Source of the DNA: Styela clava
Lineage: Eukaryota > Chordata > Ascidiacea > Stolidobranchia > Styelidae
Direction of reading: 5' to 3'
Assembly: GCF_964204865.1 (NCBI RefSeq)
Contig: NC_135254.1
Coordinates: 10,731,001-10,795,000, forward strand
DNA length: 64,000 nt
Position 1 is the stretch's first letter. Every line of letters begins with the position of its first letter. The notes below the pieces were generated by a model that searched no databases, was not told where the DNA came from, and saw only the letters and a program-made list of their open reading frames with translations. Below are positions 1 to 13,440 of this stretch, in pieces. Both the position numbers and the translations under genes were made by a program.

Positions 1-191
1 TCATAAACCTCAATAAATTTATCAGGTGCGACCACAAACAACTACACAACAGTAATGAAAACGGGTAAATATCAGTTGTAAAAACCAGAAAGTCAGTGAG
101 CATATTGTACCACAAAATAGTAGTTCAGAAAATCGAATTATGCGCACTTGAGACTAATGTCTCTTATAATTTGTAAGCTATATAATCTTAC

Positions 192-3100
192 CACTAGAAT
201 TCGTTGTAGTAGTAGTGATTGCACTGATGGGAGAGAGAATGTTTATCTCCGTAGTTTTTGTGTCATTTGCAATGGCAGACAATGCGGAAGTATGTGTCAT
301 GTCAGTAGGAGTTGTAAATTCATGATATTTATTTGTTGTTGTCATTTCAACGGTTGAAGGGGTGGGCGTTGTTTCACAGGTAGTGTCTTTTGAACATTTG
401 GTCGTCTGAAGAAAGTAATTGTGATTTAGCAATATTTCGATTCAATATATGTACGATAATTTTTTATTTATTTCAACGGTTTTTTAAATCTGTATAATGT
501 TCTTCAAAAAGTTGAACAAATATAAAAATGCTCACAAAAATATTGATTCACATGCTAATGAAAAATATCGAAAGTGAATAATTTAGATGAATCAGAAACC
601 TTTTTGGTAATTCGTCAATAGCCAGGTCTTGCGACCTGAATCAGAAATATTGAAGATTCACTTTTGAAAGTGCAGCTTATACATTAATATAGTATAAACT
701 AATAAAAAAACATAGAATGATAATCATTTTTCTTTTAAGCACTTTAGAAGATCAAAAACTATTAAATTACTACAAAAAGTGGCTTTCCCTATTTTTTACC
801 TCAAAATTAGAACCAATGCAATTATTGGGCCCCATCCTGCTCGAGTCAATGCATGTCCGATTTCTTATTTTCATCATAGAGCTGCAGTAACATAAACTCC
901 ACGATGACCAGGTTTCCCAGTATTTCCCTACACAGTGTAAACATAATCATACGTACGATTCCTCTTTTTATTGATTTTATTCATGGTCCATATTCCAACT
1001 ATATCATATTCTAAACTTTATGCTCTTTCAATTTGTTGAATCTTACAACTAAATATAGATTCAGAGCCAGGTTTTTTTTGTCATAATTGAAACTAAGTTA
1101 AGTTGGAGTTCGTGTAAATTTATATTCCTTTTCACCGTTTGCGTTATATTAAATCTTATTTTTAACATTTTATACTGTTTTAAGCACACAGCAAAAGTAA
1201 ATTCGCGCTGGAGTTGAATGTATTGAAGCTATGTTGAATAAATATAGCAGTTTGACCTGTCACTTCATCACTTCCTATTTTTTTTTACTTTTATCAGAAA
1301 AATTATGCTAAACATTCGTCTCAACTCGGTTGTCAACAGACATTTTACTCACCGATAATGCGTTGACACACCAATCCTTTCAATCCTGTTGCTCCAGTGT
1401 CACAGTCCATCGTATGCCATAGAAGATTTGCGTCATAAGTTTTTTGTTCACCTATCGATACACAAGTCTGTGTTCCACTATCAGTATCATGATTGTTTGG
1501 TTCCCCTTCATCCCAACGAATGAATGAAAGGTTTGTTCCGTCGTTCCATTTAAACATCGACTTTGATTTGTCATAAACAAGTCCAATGTAGAATGTGTAT
1601 GGTTCTCCTGTAATAAGACATATCATATCGTCACGCTAATAACCGAATTGCGTAAGTCATTTTTGGCGATTTCGAGTTTTTTTTATAAAATAGGTATTTA
1701 TGTAATACTGCGCACCTGTCTGTTAAATCAGATTTTATTTTCAAGAATTCTGAAACCCATAAAAATGGAGATTTAGTATGACATGCACATTTGTGCAATT
1801 GTTTCGTCATAATGAATTATCATTGTTACAACAGGACTATTGTGACGTCACAAAGGAAAATAACCTCAGCGAAGTATTTTCGAGTTTTTGCATCTCGGAT
1901 TCTAGCTTAGCGCGTATTAATTTAAATTTATACTACAGTATAGGAAGACGTGCACTTGTGATATTCACTGTCCGAGTCCAATTCACCTTGGTTGGCTTTT
2001 ATATTGGGTGCATTGCTGTTTTATTCTTTATATTTATTCTTAGTCTAATTTCGGTGGGTGTGCAGGACATGTTATATTGATGAAATATATATTTTTAAAC
2101 ATAAAAAATAATGTAATTGAAACTGATTAGCTATTTTGGGGATTAGACATTGTAGATACTGAGAATTACATTCGTTTTTGGAATGTTTTGTTTTCAGGAC
2201 TGGTGCATATAGTAAAGTTGCAAAATTGCGTATGTCCCCAAGTCATACACACATTTCTGCCTAAGTCACAGTGCACCATTATGACGTCACTTAACTGCGT
2301 CATACAAATTAACTTAAATCCGGCTACGATCAAAAAATTGAACCATGGCAAATCATTGACTCTCAATGGCATAACAATATCATTAGGAAGTTTTTTACGT
2401 TTTTCTCAAAACTGCTAAAAATGACTTACGCAATTCGGTTATTAGCGTGACGATATTGTTTTATACTGCTAGGGCACGTCTAGACAAGTGTTTTAGCGAT
2501 GATCAATCGGTTGAAGCGTTAGCTCTAACTGTGTTGGCGTAGCAGATTACGCATCTTCGTTTCAACAGCCATCCCACGTCACCCGTGGGTGTAATGAATT
2601 GGTCAGAAAATGCCAAACAGTTATAGAATCTCCCTATATATTGTTAGATATCAGTGGTTTTTGTACAGGTCCGCGTTCGCGTCCTTGTGGGTGTCATATC
2701 CCACAGGGATCGGACTTATTGCATTTCGTTCGTAATGCCATCAACGACCGAAGTTATTATATCGCCGCAATACATACACATTCATTGACTTTCAATACTT
2801 ATAATATTACACGTACCTGATCCATCAAAAATAAGTGTTTTTAGAAATCCTTGAGTAATATCATCCTTTATTAATGCTAATTCACTTTCTTTATTTTTGC
2901 AAAAAGTTTTTGAATCTTTATAAGATCTTGTACTACCACCCGGTGAAACGTAATATTCATAATTTCCATTGGAAAACCAGTTTCCTCGATCTGTTTCACA
3001 AATACATCAAATAATTGAATAATATCAGTAACTTGAAAAATGCACAGTGAAAATGCACGGTGGAACGAGATGGCATCAATTATTGCCGGCACTTACTTCA

Positions 3101-6100
3101 ACATACCAAAGTGAAAAATAAAAAGAAACGTTGATATATTAACTCATTTAAATTTTCCGATCATAATCCGTTTTAGCACCTTTCGAATAGAGCGAATAGC
3201 ATAGTAAATAGCACGGCGTGATTCAGTGAAAATATTCGTAACTTTATTACAAAAAGATGTTTGTTTTGACGTGACTTATGTGAAGGAGATTGACCCATTG
3301 TTCATATATATCTTATCTCTTTTTTTGCAACGATTGTAAGAAGTGGTCAGTTTAATGGAAAATGAAGACGTAATAATCTAATTTTAAAATGAGTTATTCA
3401 TTCTCACTCAGTGTAGTCGGAGCTGTGGTCAATGAAGGCATAATTACATTGCAGGAAACGGATGGCGTGCAAATCTAAAAACAACGTTCGATATTTAATC
3501 ATGCATGTAGGTGTTTCAAAACCGAACTAACTATAAGTCCAAAATTCAATATTTCATGTAGAATGATCCAAAAATAGTTTTTCTGCGGCAATGAAATCCA
3601 AATTAATGGGGTCTGGACTGAAGGATTTGCAAGTTACATACAAAATTGGATTATGGAAATATTTTAATACGTCAATCAATCTGTTTAAATAATAACGAAA
3701 TAGACTAAACTGACTTGAATAAATTTACCTGGGTGGCAATGCCAGGTGTAGCTAAATAATATCGTCGATGAAGTTTGAGTACAAAAATCGATCAAACGAT
3801 TGCTATATAATGTAAGCGTGCCTCAACAATGTGTATGAGAAAAAATGTTATTCCCATCTGTTTATTATAGTTTTGGAACGACATGCTAGAACTTTATAAA
3901 ATCCTGAACTTGAATGTAATAGTTATTAATACAGCTAGATAATGAGCAAGAAATTTGATAGGAAACAAATTAATAATGAGTTATATATGTAAATAACGTT
4001 CACTTTGGACTGTGTTGCCGTATCATTGCATGAGTTTGGACCAATCCTTGAGCTGTCAACACAAGTTCGGTTACGCTGCCTTATTCCCGGGCATTCACAA
4101 CTTCCCCAAGATTCCCACGATCCCCAATTCCGGCCTGCAGAAACATACAGAGAAAAAAAGATTTTTATTTTCAACTAATATGATATCAGTAAATTTAAAT
4201 CAAGATAAACTGTTAGCATAGATGTGCGAGGTATAAATAGTGGCAAGATAACAATATTAAAACTTTTAAATCTTATCAGAATCGTTCCTGCACTAATAGG
4301 TAATAGTTAGTTTTGTACTGAATATTTATGATAAAATTCAGCTGGCAGGTTTATAGCATTTTTTTTATTTATCAAAAACTGAAAGTTTTGTTAACAGTAA
4401 ATTAATGATATTGTGCAACTACTTTCTTTAATAAACATAATTTATCCAATTTAAAACATTTAACTATATCTCCAAGTTAGTACCTACACTAAAGTCATAA
4501 GATTTTAACAGGAATGTTTATCTGAGATATCAGGGAGACGCTTTGAGTAATAAAGGCAATGATAATCATATACCAACGCTCACGGGCATACTACAATTCA
4601 AAAGCATTTGAATCAGGGGCCCGCTCACTGCCTCAAATTCGACAATACAAGTGCGAGAATATACTTAGATCGGGTCGGCACGCAGGTTCGAATCAGGGCC
4701 GGATTTAGACGATGTGAATCCCTGGGCCAGGGGCAAGCCCTGTCAAGCGTGCCGAACTTGGCACGCGAGCCCATTTATTCGGCACGCGAGCGAGGCTTCA
4801 GAAACGAAATCATTTTTCTTCCGAAAAAAAGTTTCAATACTCTGAATTATCTGTTGAAACTCTGCTTCCGTTTAATCATTATTGTTTGTTAACAATCCGT
4901 TATTTATTTAAATTCTTTTTGACCATTCATGACATATGGCTTCAAAGAAATATTTTATGACTTCACAACTGAGTGAGCTATCGACAAATTTGGTCGGCAC
5001 GCGGAAGAATTTTGTCATTAAATTCAGTCGATTTTGGCACGCGAGCCGGAAAAGTTGCCCTATGCCTAGGCTATGCTAATTGTAAGGGCCCTCTGTAACA
5101 ATGACGTCACATCAAATCTGTCATAACGACATATAAGTGATTGCAAGTTCTTGTATTATGATATCACAAGTTCAGTTTTTGAATTCTGTGAGTTACAAAC
5201 GTTTAGCTACCGCCAAGATACTTACGTACAGAACGTCATGGCACCAGAAAAGTCGACTTCATAAAAACTCGTTTATAATGAGCTCTGGCATAGTAAAAAT
5301 TATATGGAATATTACTTACATTCTCGGTTGATTAGATGTATCATTATATACAGAAATATATAGGTATTTTTTTCATAAAATTAAGATATTATTACGTTAA
5401 AAACTGTTCAGGTAGTTAAAAAATTTTTCAAGAGTTTTTCTAAGTTATACATATTCATTTATTCGGTCATATTTCTAATTTTCCAATTTTTCAATCGGTA
5501 AATATTTGGAATTATTACCTTCATTAAAAAAATATGAGAACTATAAAGTTTTAAACTGACATTATTCTGGAACAAGCCTTTACAATTCAAAAACGATTTA
5601 AAATGAATAATAGTTCAAAATTGATTGTCAAGTCCTTCGAAGTTAGAGACCCCAAGACTTTAGCCTACCTTGCCCAATAGTATATTCGGCCCTGGTTCGA
5701 ATCCCATGAGTGATGTGACAATGCGCAAGAGTGTTGGACTTCTCAACGTCATAGGGTGGTTCACGTAATGGCTTATCGGTTGCGTCTTCCTCCGCCGGCC
5801 ACGTTTGCAGACGCCTTGCGCTACAGCCTGAGAAGGCGTGTATGGGCAAGCCATCGATATTTGTGGTGTTTCGACGAGTTTATTGGGAATAAAAAGCAAT
5901 GGCAAGTTTCTACATAAGTTTTTCTTTGTTAGGTTTTAACTTATTAAATACAAAAAAATAACACAGCCATTTTGAACAAAACTGGCAAAAAACTTGACTT
6001 ACAACAATTCTCTTCAAACAAATCTCTGAATATATTGAAGCTATTATGAATAAACATAGCAGTTTTGCCTGTCACCTCATCACCTCATTTATATTTTTAT

Positions 6101-9100
6101 TTTTAATATAAGAAAAAAACGCTAAATATTCGTTTTTATTCGCTGTCGCAAGTTATTTCACTCACCGATACGTCGTTGACACACCAATCCTTTTGGTCCT
6201 GTTGCTCCTATGATACAGTCCATCGTATGCCATAGAAGATTTGCGTCATAAGTTTTTTGTTTACCAATCGATACGCAAATCTGTGTTCCACTACCAGAAT
6301 CATGATTGTTTGGTTCTCCTTCATCCCAAAGAGTGAATGAAAGGTTTGTTGCATCATTCCATTGAAACATCGACTTTGATTTGTCATAAACAAGTCCAAT
6401 GTAGAATGTGTATGGTTCTCCTGTAATAAAACATATCATATTGTTTTACAATGCTAGGATATGCTTAGACTAGTGTTTTAGTGAGGGTTAAGCGGTTGAA
6501 GCGTCAGACATAATTGTGATGGCCATGGCATTGCAGGTTATGCATCTCAGTTTCCCGCGCCACCCATGGGTGTAATATTTTGGTCAGACAATACCAAACA
6601 TCAATAGAAGCTCCTTATATATTGTATCTTATAGTTTTGTACAGTGATTTGTTCGAGTAAATAAGCGTTATATCCCGCAAGGAATGAAATTATTGCATTC
6701 CGTTCGTAATGTTATCAACGACCAAAGTTATTATATCGTCGCAGTACAAACATATTTATCGGCTTTAAATACTTAAAAGTAATGCACATACCTGATCCAT
6801 CAGAAATGAGTGTTTTTATAAATCTTTGTGTTATTTCATTCTTTATTAATGCTAGTTCGCCTCCTACATTTTTGCAAAATGTTTTCGAATATTCATAAGA
6901 TCCTGAACTACTACCCGGTGAAACGTAGTATTCATAACTTCCATTAGGAAACCAGTTTCCTCGATCTGTTTCACAAATGAAATATCAAATAAATGAATAA
7001 TATCAGTATCTCGAGAAATTCGCAGTGAAAATGCACGGTGGAACGAGATGGCATCAATTGCAGGCACTTGCTTTAACTTCAATACCGAAGTGAAAAATAA
7101 AGAGAAGCCTTGATATATTCACGCATTTAAATTTTTCGACTTTAAGCCGTTTTAGCACTTTTTGATTAGAGCGAATGGCATAGTAAAAAGCAACGACGTG
7201 ATTCAGTGGAAACATTCGTAACCTAATTACAAAAGAGAAGTTGGCTTCGACGTGACTTATGTGAAAGAGAATAACAAGCCCATTGTTTATATCTCTTTTT
7301 GCAACAATTGTAATAACTGGTCAGTTTGCTTGGAAATGAAGACGCAACAATACAATTTTAAAGTGAAGTTTTCATTCTCACCTGGTGGAGTCGGAGCTGT
7401 GGTCAATGAAGGCATAGTTGCATTACAGGAAGCGTCTGGCGTGCATATCTAAAAGCAACGTTCAATTTGTTCAATCGTACATGTAAGTGTTTGATTGGAA
7501 CTAACCGTAACTCCAGAATTCACGACATTATGAAAAAAGGAAGAATTTTTCCTCAACAATAAAATCGAAATTAATGGTGTCGAGACTGAAGGATTTGCAA
7601 GTCATATTTAAAATTACAATTGGATTATGGGATTATTTTAATACGTTAGTCAATCGGATTCAATTAATAACGAAATACGACTAATAACTGACTTGAATAA
7701 ATTTACCTGAGCGGCAATGCCAAGTGTAGCTTAATATTATTGTTGATGAAATTGAGTACAAAAATCTACCAAACGATAGTGTGCATGCGTAAAAATTTAT
7801 TCTTATTTGTGAGTTATAGTTTTGGAACGAAATCTTAATCAACATGCTACAACTTTATAAAATCCTGAACTTAAATTTAATAGTTATCAATAGAGCTAGG
7901 ATAAGTGCAAGCATTTTGAACGGAAACACAATCAAAATGAGTTATATATGTGAAACAAGTTTACTTCCGACTGTTTTGCCGTATCATTGCATATGTATGG
8001 ACCAATTCTTCCACTGTCAACACAAGTTCGGTTACGCTGCCTTATTCCCGGGCATTCACAACTTCCCCAAGACTCCCATGATCCCCAGTTCCAGCCTGCA
8101 GAAAAATACAGAGTAAAATGAGAGTTAAATTTTTTACAACTAATATGATATCGGTAAATTGTTAATGTAGTATAGACGGTAGAAACAATAGCATAGCTGT
8201 GCAAAGTATAAATAGTAATAATATGACATTATTGAAACTTTTGAACATTTCCAGAATCTTTCCTACACTCATAACTAATCAAAAGTTGCTAGTTTTGTCC
8301 GAGATACATATGATAAAATTCAGCTGACAGGTTTTGTTCAATTTTCTTCCATCAAAAACAGAAAGTTCTGCTGGCAGTAAATAAATGATATTGTGCAACT
8401 GATTTCTTCAATAAACATAATTTATCTAGTTGAATCTAAAGCATTGGACCTAGATAACCCAATTCTCATTTTCCGTAGAAGAATTTGCCCAAAGAAAAGT
8501 TATAGTCGCACTCACTCGGAATAGGAGATACTCGTATCTTGATTAAAATACGAGGAGTGTAATCTGAAGTAAGGTATTTTGATTTTTGATGGTGCAACAT
8601 ACACTATAGCGAATATCTGTTATATCGAAGTCAATGGCATTAAAATATATAAATAGTTATTTGCATAAAAAGGACATTTTCCACAAATTAAGTATACATT
8701 TATTGCAAACAGAGTTTGTTACCGATTAATCGTTGACAGACAAATCCAGTTGGTGCATTCGCAGCGCATTCGGAGTCATACCACGGTAGATTTGCATGAT
8801 ACGCATGCCACCACCCCATAGCAACACAATGTTCAAGTGGATAACTAGAAGGTTCTCCTGTGTTCCAATTAGTGTAGGTTATTTCTGAATTGTCCTTCCA
8901 TTTGAAGATATTGCTTGTGCCAACTTCCTTCAATCCAATATAAAATCCATATGGTGTTCCTGTAGAAAATAAAATGCTTTGGCGTAATAGAACGTTTTGT
9001 CGTGTGTAATATTTGTTGTGTGGCTGGTTGGGGCTGTTGGACATAATTGAATACATGTGCAAATATACGAAGACTGACGAATTAGAAATATTACGAATTC

Positions 9101-9535
9101 AATTAAACAAACGTATGAATGATTCTTGCGCAAATACCAAAACATTTTTATGACTGTGATGGTAAATAACCTTGAGCAAATTCATTTGGAGATTTTGGGT
9201 AAAACGTAAAATGTCCTATTTACCTGAGGTAGCTGAGACTTGATTTTGAATAAACGTTTGAATTTTGCTAGTTTTTATCATTGCCATCTCGCCATCATTG
9301 TTTTTACAGAATAATTTACCATCAGCATTTGATTTTAAATCTCCTTTTCCAGATACGTAGTATTGGTAACTCCCAAGTGCATTCCACTCACCTCTACCTT
9401 GTCGCAAAAATAAACAGTTTATGAATAAGCACATAATTTGAAAGACGTGATGACATATAATATATACCAACCTGCGCTAAGGACGGCAATCGTCCTAGCA
9501 ACTAATCCAATGTATATTAAAAATTTCTCTCTCAT
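192..9535 (-). CDS. CTR1: three-cassette CTLD-TSP1 receptor, 3' end outside window
   Basis: Thirteen exons with canonical splice sites and matching phases: 9535-9472 signal peptide; 9397-9224 and 8959-8723 CTLD1; 8095-7965 TSP1; 7448-7382 short Cys/Thr stalk; 6965-6792 and 6420-6166 CTLD2; 4134-4004 TSP1; 3474-3408 stalk; 2990-2817 and 1607-1353 CTLD3; 927-800 TSP1; 405-192 Thr-rich stalk. The joined frame is open for 690 codons. Approximate residues are signal 1-21, CTLD1 22-158, TSP1 159-202, stalk 203-224, CTLD2 225-367, TSP1 368-411, stalk 412-433, CTLD3 434-576, TSP1 577-619, mucin-like 620-690. CTLD2 and CTLD3 keep GEPNN (EPN type); CTLD1 has GEPSS. TSP1 exons show WGSWESWGSC and the RNRTC core. 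The stalk matches CTR4, so a CTR4-type membrane exon and tail are expected beyond position 1. The last two stalk copies differ at the donor: the second uses A before GTGAG. Predicted role, by inference, is a type I surface recognition receptor. Confidence 0.85.
4440..5925. repeat. Interspersed repeat in CTR1 intron, inverted copy at 51.0-51.7 kb
   Basis: This stretch between CTLD2 and the second TSP1 exon of CTR1 has a shorter reverse-complement relative at about 51010-51740 in CTR4. Both contain two tRNA-like B-box strings (GGTTCGAATC), here near 4684 and 5694. The copy here is about 0.7 kb longer and includes text rich in GGCACGCGAG strings at 4730-5050. No protein is convincing in it. Confidence 0.55.
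5640..5920 (+). mobile_element. tRNA-derived SINE-like unit
   Basis: It carries GGTTCGAATCCC at about 5694, a perfect match to the tRNA B-box consensus, with a plausible A-box region about 35 bases upstream. A related sequence occurs in the opposite orientation at about 51010-51270. The reading frames inside are not conserved between copies. I did not find clear target-site duplications or a poly-A tail. Confidence 0.5.
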
Positions 9536-10974
9536 TTTCACTGCTAATTATCTAACATTCCTAACTTTTTTCATTAACATTCTAATTTGAATCCGAAAAT
9601 TAAAATAAAACAAGGATAATGTATATTCGCAAGCTAAAAACGTTGTCATCTTCTTCGTCACAAAAATGAGAAAATTCAAAAAAGTTTTTGGGTAAGAACT
9701 AGTATGGAATATTAACGACGTTTTCGATTTTCGATAAATCGATTGGATAGCACTACTAAATTTCTTTCAAAGCTAATAACACAACTGTATGCAATACTTA
9801 TGAATGAATGATTTGATTTCCCACAATAGCATTAAATATAGGTATTCAAAAACCTTCGATCTTATTTTCAGTACACTGCAAATAATTATCAAATTTCTAG
9901 CCGCATTAATTTCAGTTTCGGAAGATTAATGCAGATGAAACCTTAATTCGACTTGCCAGGATGAAATCATAAGTAATATGATCTGACATTTCTTAATTAT
10001 ACAATAATTAGGTCTAATATGAGTAATGGAGTTAACATTTTTACACATGTAAAAATAAAGCGTTTGTGGGGGACAGAAAGAGTAAAACTTACTATCATGA
10101 GTGGGACGTTTCAATAACCTTTTAGTTACAAAGTTTTTGAAATGACAGCAAAGAGATGATTAATGACGAATATGCTGCAGAAGAAGATACCTATTACAAA
10201 GCTACTTAGCAATGTTATGACATTATTCAGTCACTTATGTTCGTGTTATATATTGAGCAAACCTTATTCATACAGAAACATAGTGGCATTTTAAAAAATG
10301 ACAAAACTCGGATATCAAAATGTAAAAATTATAACAGGGTTGGCCTAATGCTATTTAGTTGAGATTTGAACGAAACAATTAGTTTCTATTCTAAAAGAAT
10401 TAAAAATAATATCGTTTAGTGCCATTTCACACACATTTGGTTTTTCTAAATAAATAGTGAGTTGCGAAAATAAAATTGCAAAACTTCTAAATGCAAGTAT
10501 ATACAAGTGTTATAGTGATCACTGGCTCAGAGATATCTTTATGCGGTAATGTAATAAATAAGGATAAGTGTGCTCCTACATTTCATGAAAATGTCTTTTT
10601 ATGCATTATAATAAAACCGTTAAATTTGAGGTGAGATAGCGGGTCCTACAGGATTTAGAGGTAATGTGAAAGACATGATATATATAGACTATGGCATTCT
10701 TGCGGTTTTGCAATCTTCGGGTACTAAGAATCAGAAATCGATTAGTTGGAGTTCAATTACGATAAAATAGCCTATAGGTTCATCACTACAGCATCGACAA
10801 CAACAGTAATTTAGAAAAACGATTTATATGTCCATTTCGTGTTCACAATTTGCACGAGGCTCTATTGCATTCAAATAACCATTTTTGATTGTTACTGCAG
10901 ATTTCAAGATTAGACACCGGGCTGTCATCCTCTGTATGCCAACAACAAACGATAATGTTACTTGAGCATAGCGA
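9536..10974. other. Intergenic, upstream of CTR1; no gene seen
   Basis: This is AT-rich DNA between the CTR1 start codon and the 3' end of K1. It matches 25401-26818 upstream of the CTR pseudogene over most of its length, so it was copied with the flanking units. It presumably holds the CTR1 promoter, but I recognise no specific motif. Confidence 0.5.
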
Positions 10975-11697
10975 TCAATTAGACTTCTTTTGCCACAATG
11001 ACATATTCATCACCTTTAGGAACAGTAACTGTCCTTTGTATTCTATTCTGACTGCCGTGGTCTTATCAATTTCCTCATATACATCCTGTTCACATGATTT
11101 AAAACTTGGATTGACGGGTGTTTCAACCTTAATGTAGTCATCTTCAAGACTCCCTTCTTCAGCTAGACATTGACGGAGTGCGCTCGAGACTACTTTGATT
11201 GTTGATTCACTTTGTATTTCAGCGAAAATTTCGTTTCGACTATCCACAGGAGAATTTCTATCGTCTATTAATATTGGTATTGTAGGTAAAATCATATTCT
11301 TTATGACAAATTTATTCTTATTTGAAACATTGTTGAGACTTTCTTTAGTTCTCCGGGATTCTTCGGTCTCTGTAGATTTTTGCTCGTATTCTATTGCACT
11401 ATATGGCATAATATCATTTCCTTTTTTTATGCCTGTGGCTTTGGGTAAGGTCGGCAAAGTACTGCGCTACAATATTTTGATTATGCTACTATTTTTGGTC
11501 TTTCTTCTCATTGAATTTTGTTTTGTTAGGATAACTTCCGGCGGCAGTACAACCTATAATGACACAGTTTTCATTTCCGCCATTATTATTGGGTTCTCCA
11601 GTAAAACATTTTTCATAAGATTCAATCTCGCCATCAATCCACGCAAAGAAGTTATTTCTCACTTTTTGTAAACCAATAAAAAAGCCATATGGCATAT
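10975..11697 (-). pseudogene. K1: truncated CTLD half joined to a Tyr-rich tail-like exon
   Basis: On the minus strand a phase-compatible acceptor at 11697 opens a CTLD C-terminal half with MPYGFFIGL and GEPNNNGG, ending before the final WND/Cys part. About 40 bases later a 160-codon open stretch (11457-10975) begins. It is acidic and has tyrosines in IMPYSAIEY, DDYIKV and DVYEEI, resembling a cytoplasmic tail. No CTLD N-half, signal peptide or membrane exon lies nearby. In K2 the base string after the CTLD half is a good donor (GTAAGA); here it reads GAAAGA. A 7-base loss relative to K2 shifts the last frame and removes a DEYVIV ending. It is most likely a decayed relative of the CTRs. An exon of a gene missed elsewhere is possible. 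Confidence 0.5.
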
Positions 11698-11810
11698 CTG
11701 TACATTTTTGTTGTTAAGACTTCGTTGATTTTTACAGAAAATTGGTTAAATAAGAATAAACGTTTCACATTTTTAGATAAGGTAAGTATATTTTTAACAA
11801 ATAAATTGGC

Positions 11811-11910
11811 TTACCATACGTCCCGCTTTAGGCGGGACAGTCCCGCTTTTCAGCGTTTTGTCCCGCCATCCCGATAAGTCTGCCAAAAGTCCCGCTTTTC
11901 CAGCATAATA
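11811..11910. repeat. GTCCCGC-rich repeat fragment
   Basis: The string GTCCCGC or its complement recurs several times in under 100 bases, including a local inverted repeat around GGCGGGAC. It is much richer in GC than the flanks. It is absent from the paralogous K2 flank, so it is probably a mobile-element fragment. I cannot assign the family. Confidence 0.45.
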
Positions 11911-12533
11911 CACAAACATGTTCTCGTTACTGTTGTTTCTGTGTAGCGCAGCGCTAGCCTACTTACTGAAGGTGAATGCGTTCGTTTCCCGCTGATTCCC
12001 ATTGATGGCAGACGTATCGCATGTAAAACCAATACTAATTAGTCTCAATTCGAGTTATTTGTACCGGTATCGTTAACTTCAATTCCTTCCTATTTTTCGA
12101 ACTGAACCCGATATTTGGACAGAGAATATGCGCATGAAATTTCGATAACAATATGGTCAATAAAGACAGTCGAGACAGCTTCAAATGTAGGAATGTAGGC
12201 CTATGTAGTAAAATCGGAAAATGTGAAGTTATAAAATCACAGCTAAGGGGTCGTTGTCTTTCGAGGCGTCCCGATTTGAATACACAAAAATATGGTAACC
12301 CTACAAATAAAATAAATACACCAAGTCGTAGACACAGCTTTGCTTGTTAAAGTTAATTCAAGCTAAATTAATATCCAATAATTCAGAAACTTCAGCTATC
12401 ATCTATCAGCTATATGAAAAAGTTTTCGTCACATTTTCAGAAATTTTATGTCAAACTTATTACTACGCATTTTTAATACTGAATGACGACTACACGAAAA
12501 ACACCAAGAAAGGAGTATTTGCTCAATGTCATA

Positions 12534-13440
12534 GTCTATAACAGGGCTTCCCAAACTTTTGAGCTCGCGGCCCCTTTTAATATATTAAAATTTTTCGCGG
12601 CCCTTGTCCACGTTAAATAATGCCAAACAGTTCAAATTATGCATTTTTGATGTTTTATTGGCACAGCTAATTCTCGACTTTAACATGTCTACTCAATAAC
12701 AAAAACAAGCACATATTTATTCAGATTAACGATTCTCAATTATTCAGTGTAATGGGTACGAATACTTTTCGCTGCATATACAGGCCTAAATGGTGAATTA
12801 CAATGTCTGGCTACCGACGGCATGGTCCTTATCTCGAATTATTCACTCTTATTGATCAAACTTAGCATAAGGCAGCATTTTGTGCGACGCCAAATTATCA
12901 GGGAAAAAACTCATGGCGCACCTACACGACAAATATACTACCTCGGAACAAAACACAATTTTGTCATCGTTAATATGTACTTAATGTCTTTCTTTTTTTT
13001 TTTCTTTTTTCTATCTCTGCCTGGTTTTTCTTTAAAATGCTAAAAAAATCACTCAAAATTGATGAACTCGGTTTAGCAAATGAATAAACTGCAGCTTATA
13101 TGAAATTGCAGCATGTAGGGTTTATCTCTTATATTACGTAACAATAGACCCTACGTACAGAAAGTAAACACATAGAATGGCAAAATGACTTTGATTCATA
13201 AACACGTCATTTGAAACAATTAAACATTTAGAATAACTATGATATGTAATATGTTTTGAGGAGCACTCAGCAAAACGTCTTCGAAAACCGCTAGCTTAAC
13301 GATTAAAGCCGACATTGTTATGGAAACCGCAAACCGGGTTTCACGATCAGAATATGCATTGTTATGCAAGCGCCATCATTCTACCGTGTTTCTCCGAAGA
13401 TCAGACCAAGCCTGAATTTTAAAAAAGGATTTCAATATAA
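12534..13440. mobile_element. K1-side unique insert with a hAT-like end
   Basis: Sequence shared with the second duplicon stops at GTCTATAA. At 12542 CAGGGCTTCCCAAAC begins, a typical hAT-type terminal motif followed by GC-richer text. Homology to the other duplicon resumes near 13441. I do not see the matching right terminus, so the element may be truncated. No coding sequence is supported. Confidence 0.4.

Noticed and set aside
178-357. Small Cys-rich plus-strand frames at 148-357, 50143-50394 and 63529-63780
   Set aside because: They are the reverse strand of the Thr-rich stalk exons, where ACA/ACT codons read as Cys/Ser in antisense.
2877-3092. A signal peptide just upstream of the third CTLD of CTR1 (and at 6864-7082)
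   Set aside because: The frame before the acceptor is intronic, is not in phase with the CTLD, and lacks the conserved CTR signal sequence, so CTR1 is better read as one gene.
5640-5710. A tRNA gene
   Set aside because: A B box is present but I could not build an acceptor stem or anticodon arm; repeated occurrence favours a SINE.
5643-5905. Frames across the SINE-like unit (also 51031-51345)
   Set aside because: They are not conserved between the inverted copies and are explained by a tRNA-derived repeat.
11195-11671. 158-codon hydrophobic plus-strand frame at K1
   Set aside because: It is antisense to the CTLD half and tail exon, broken in K2, and unsupported by splice sites.
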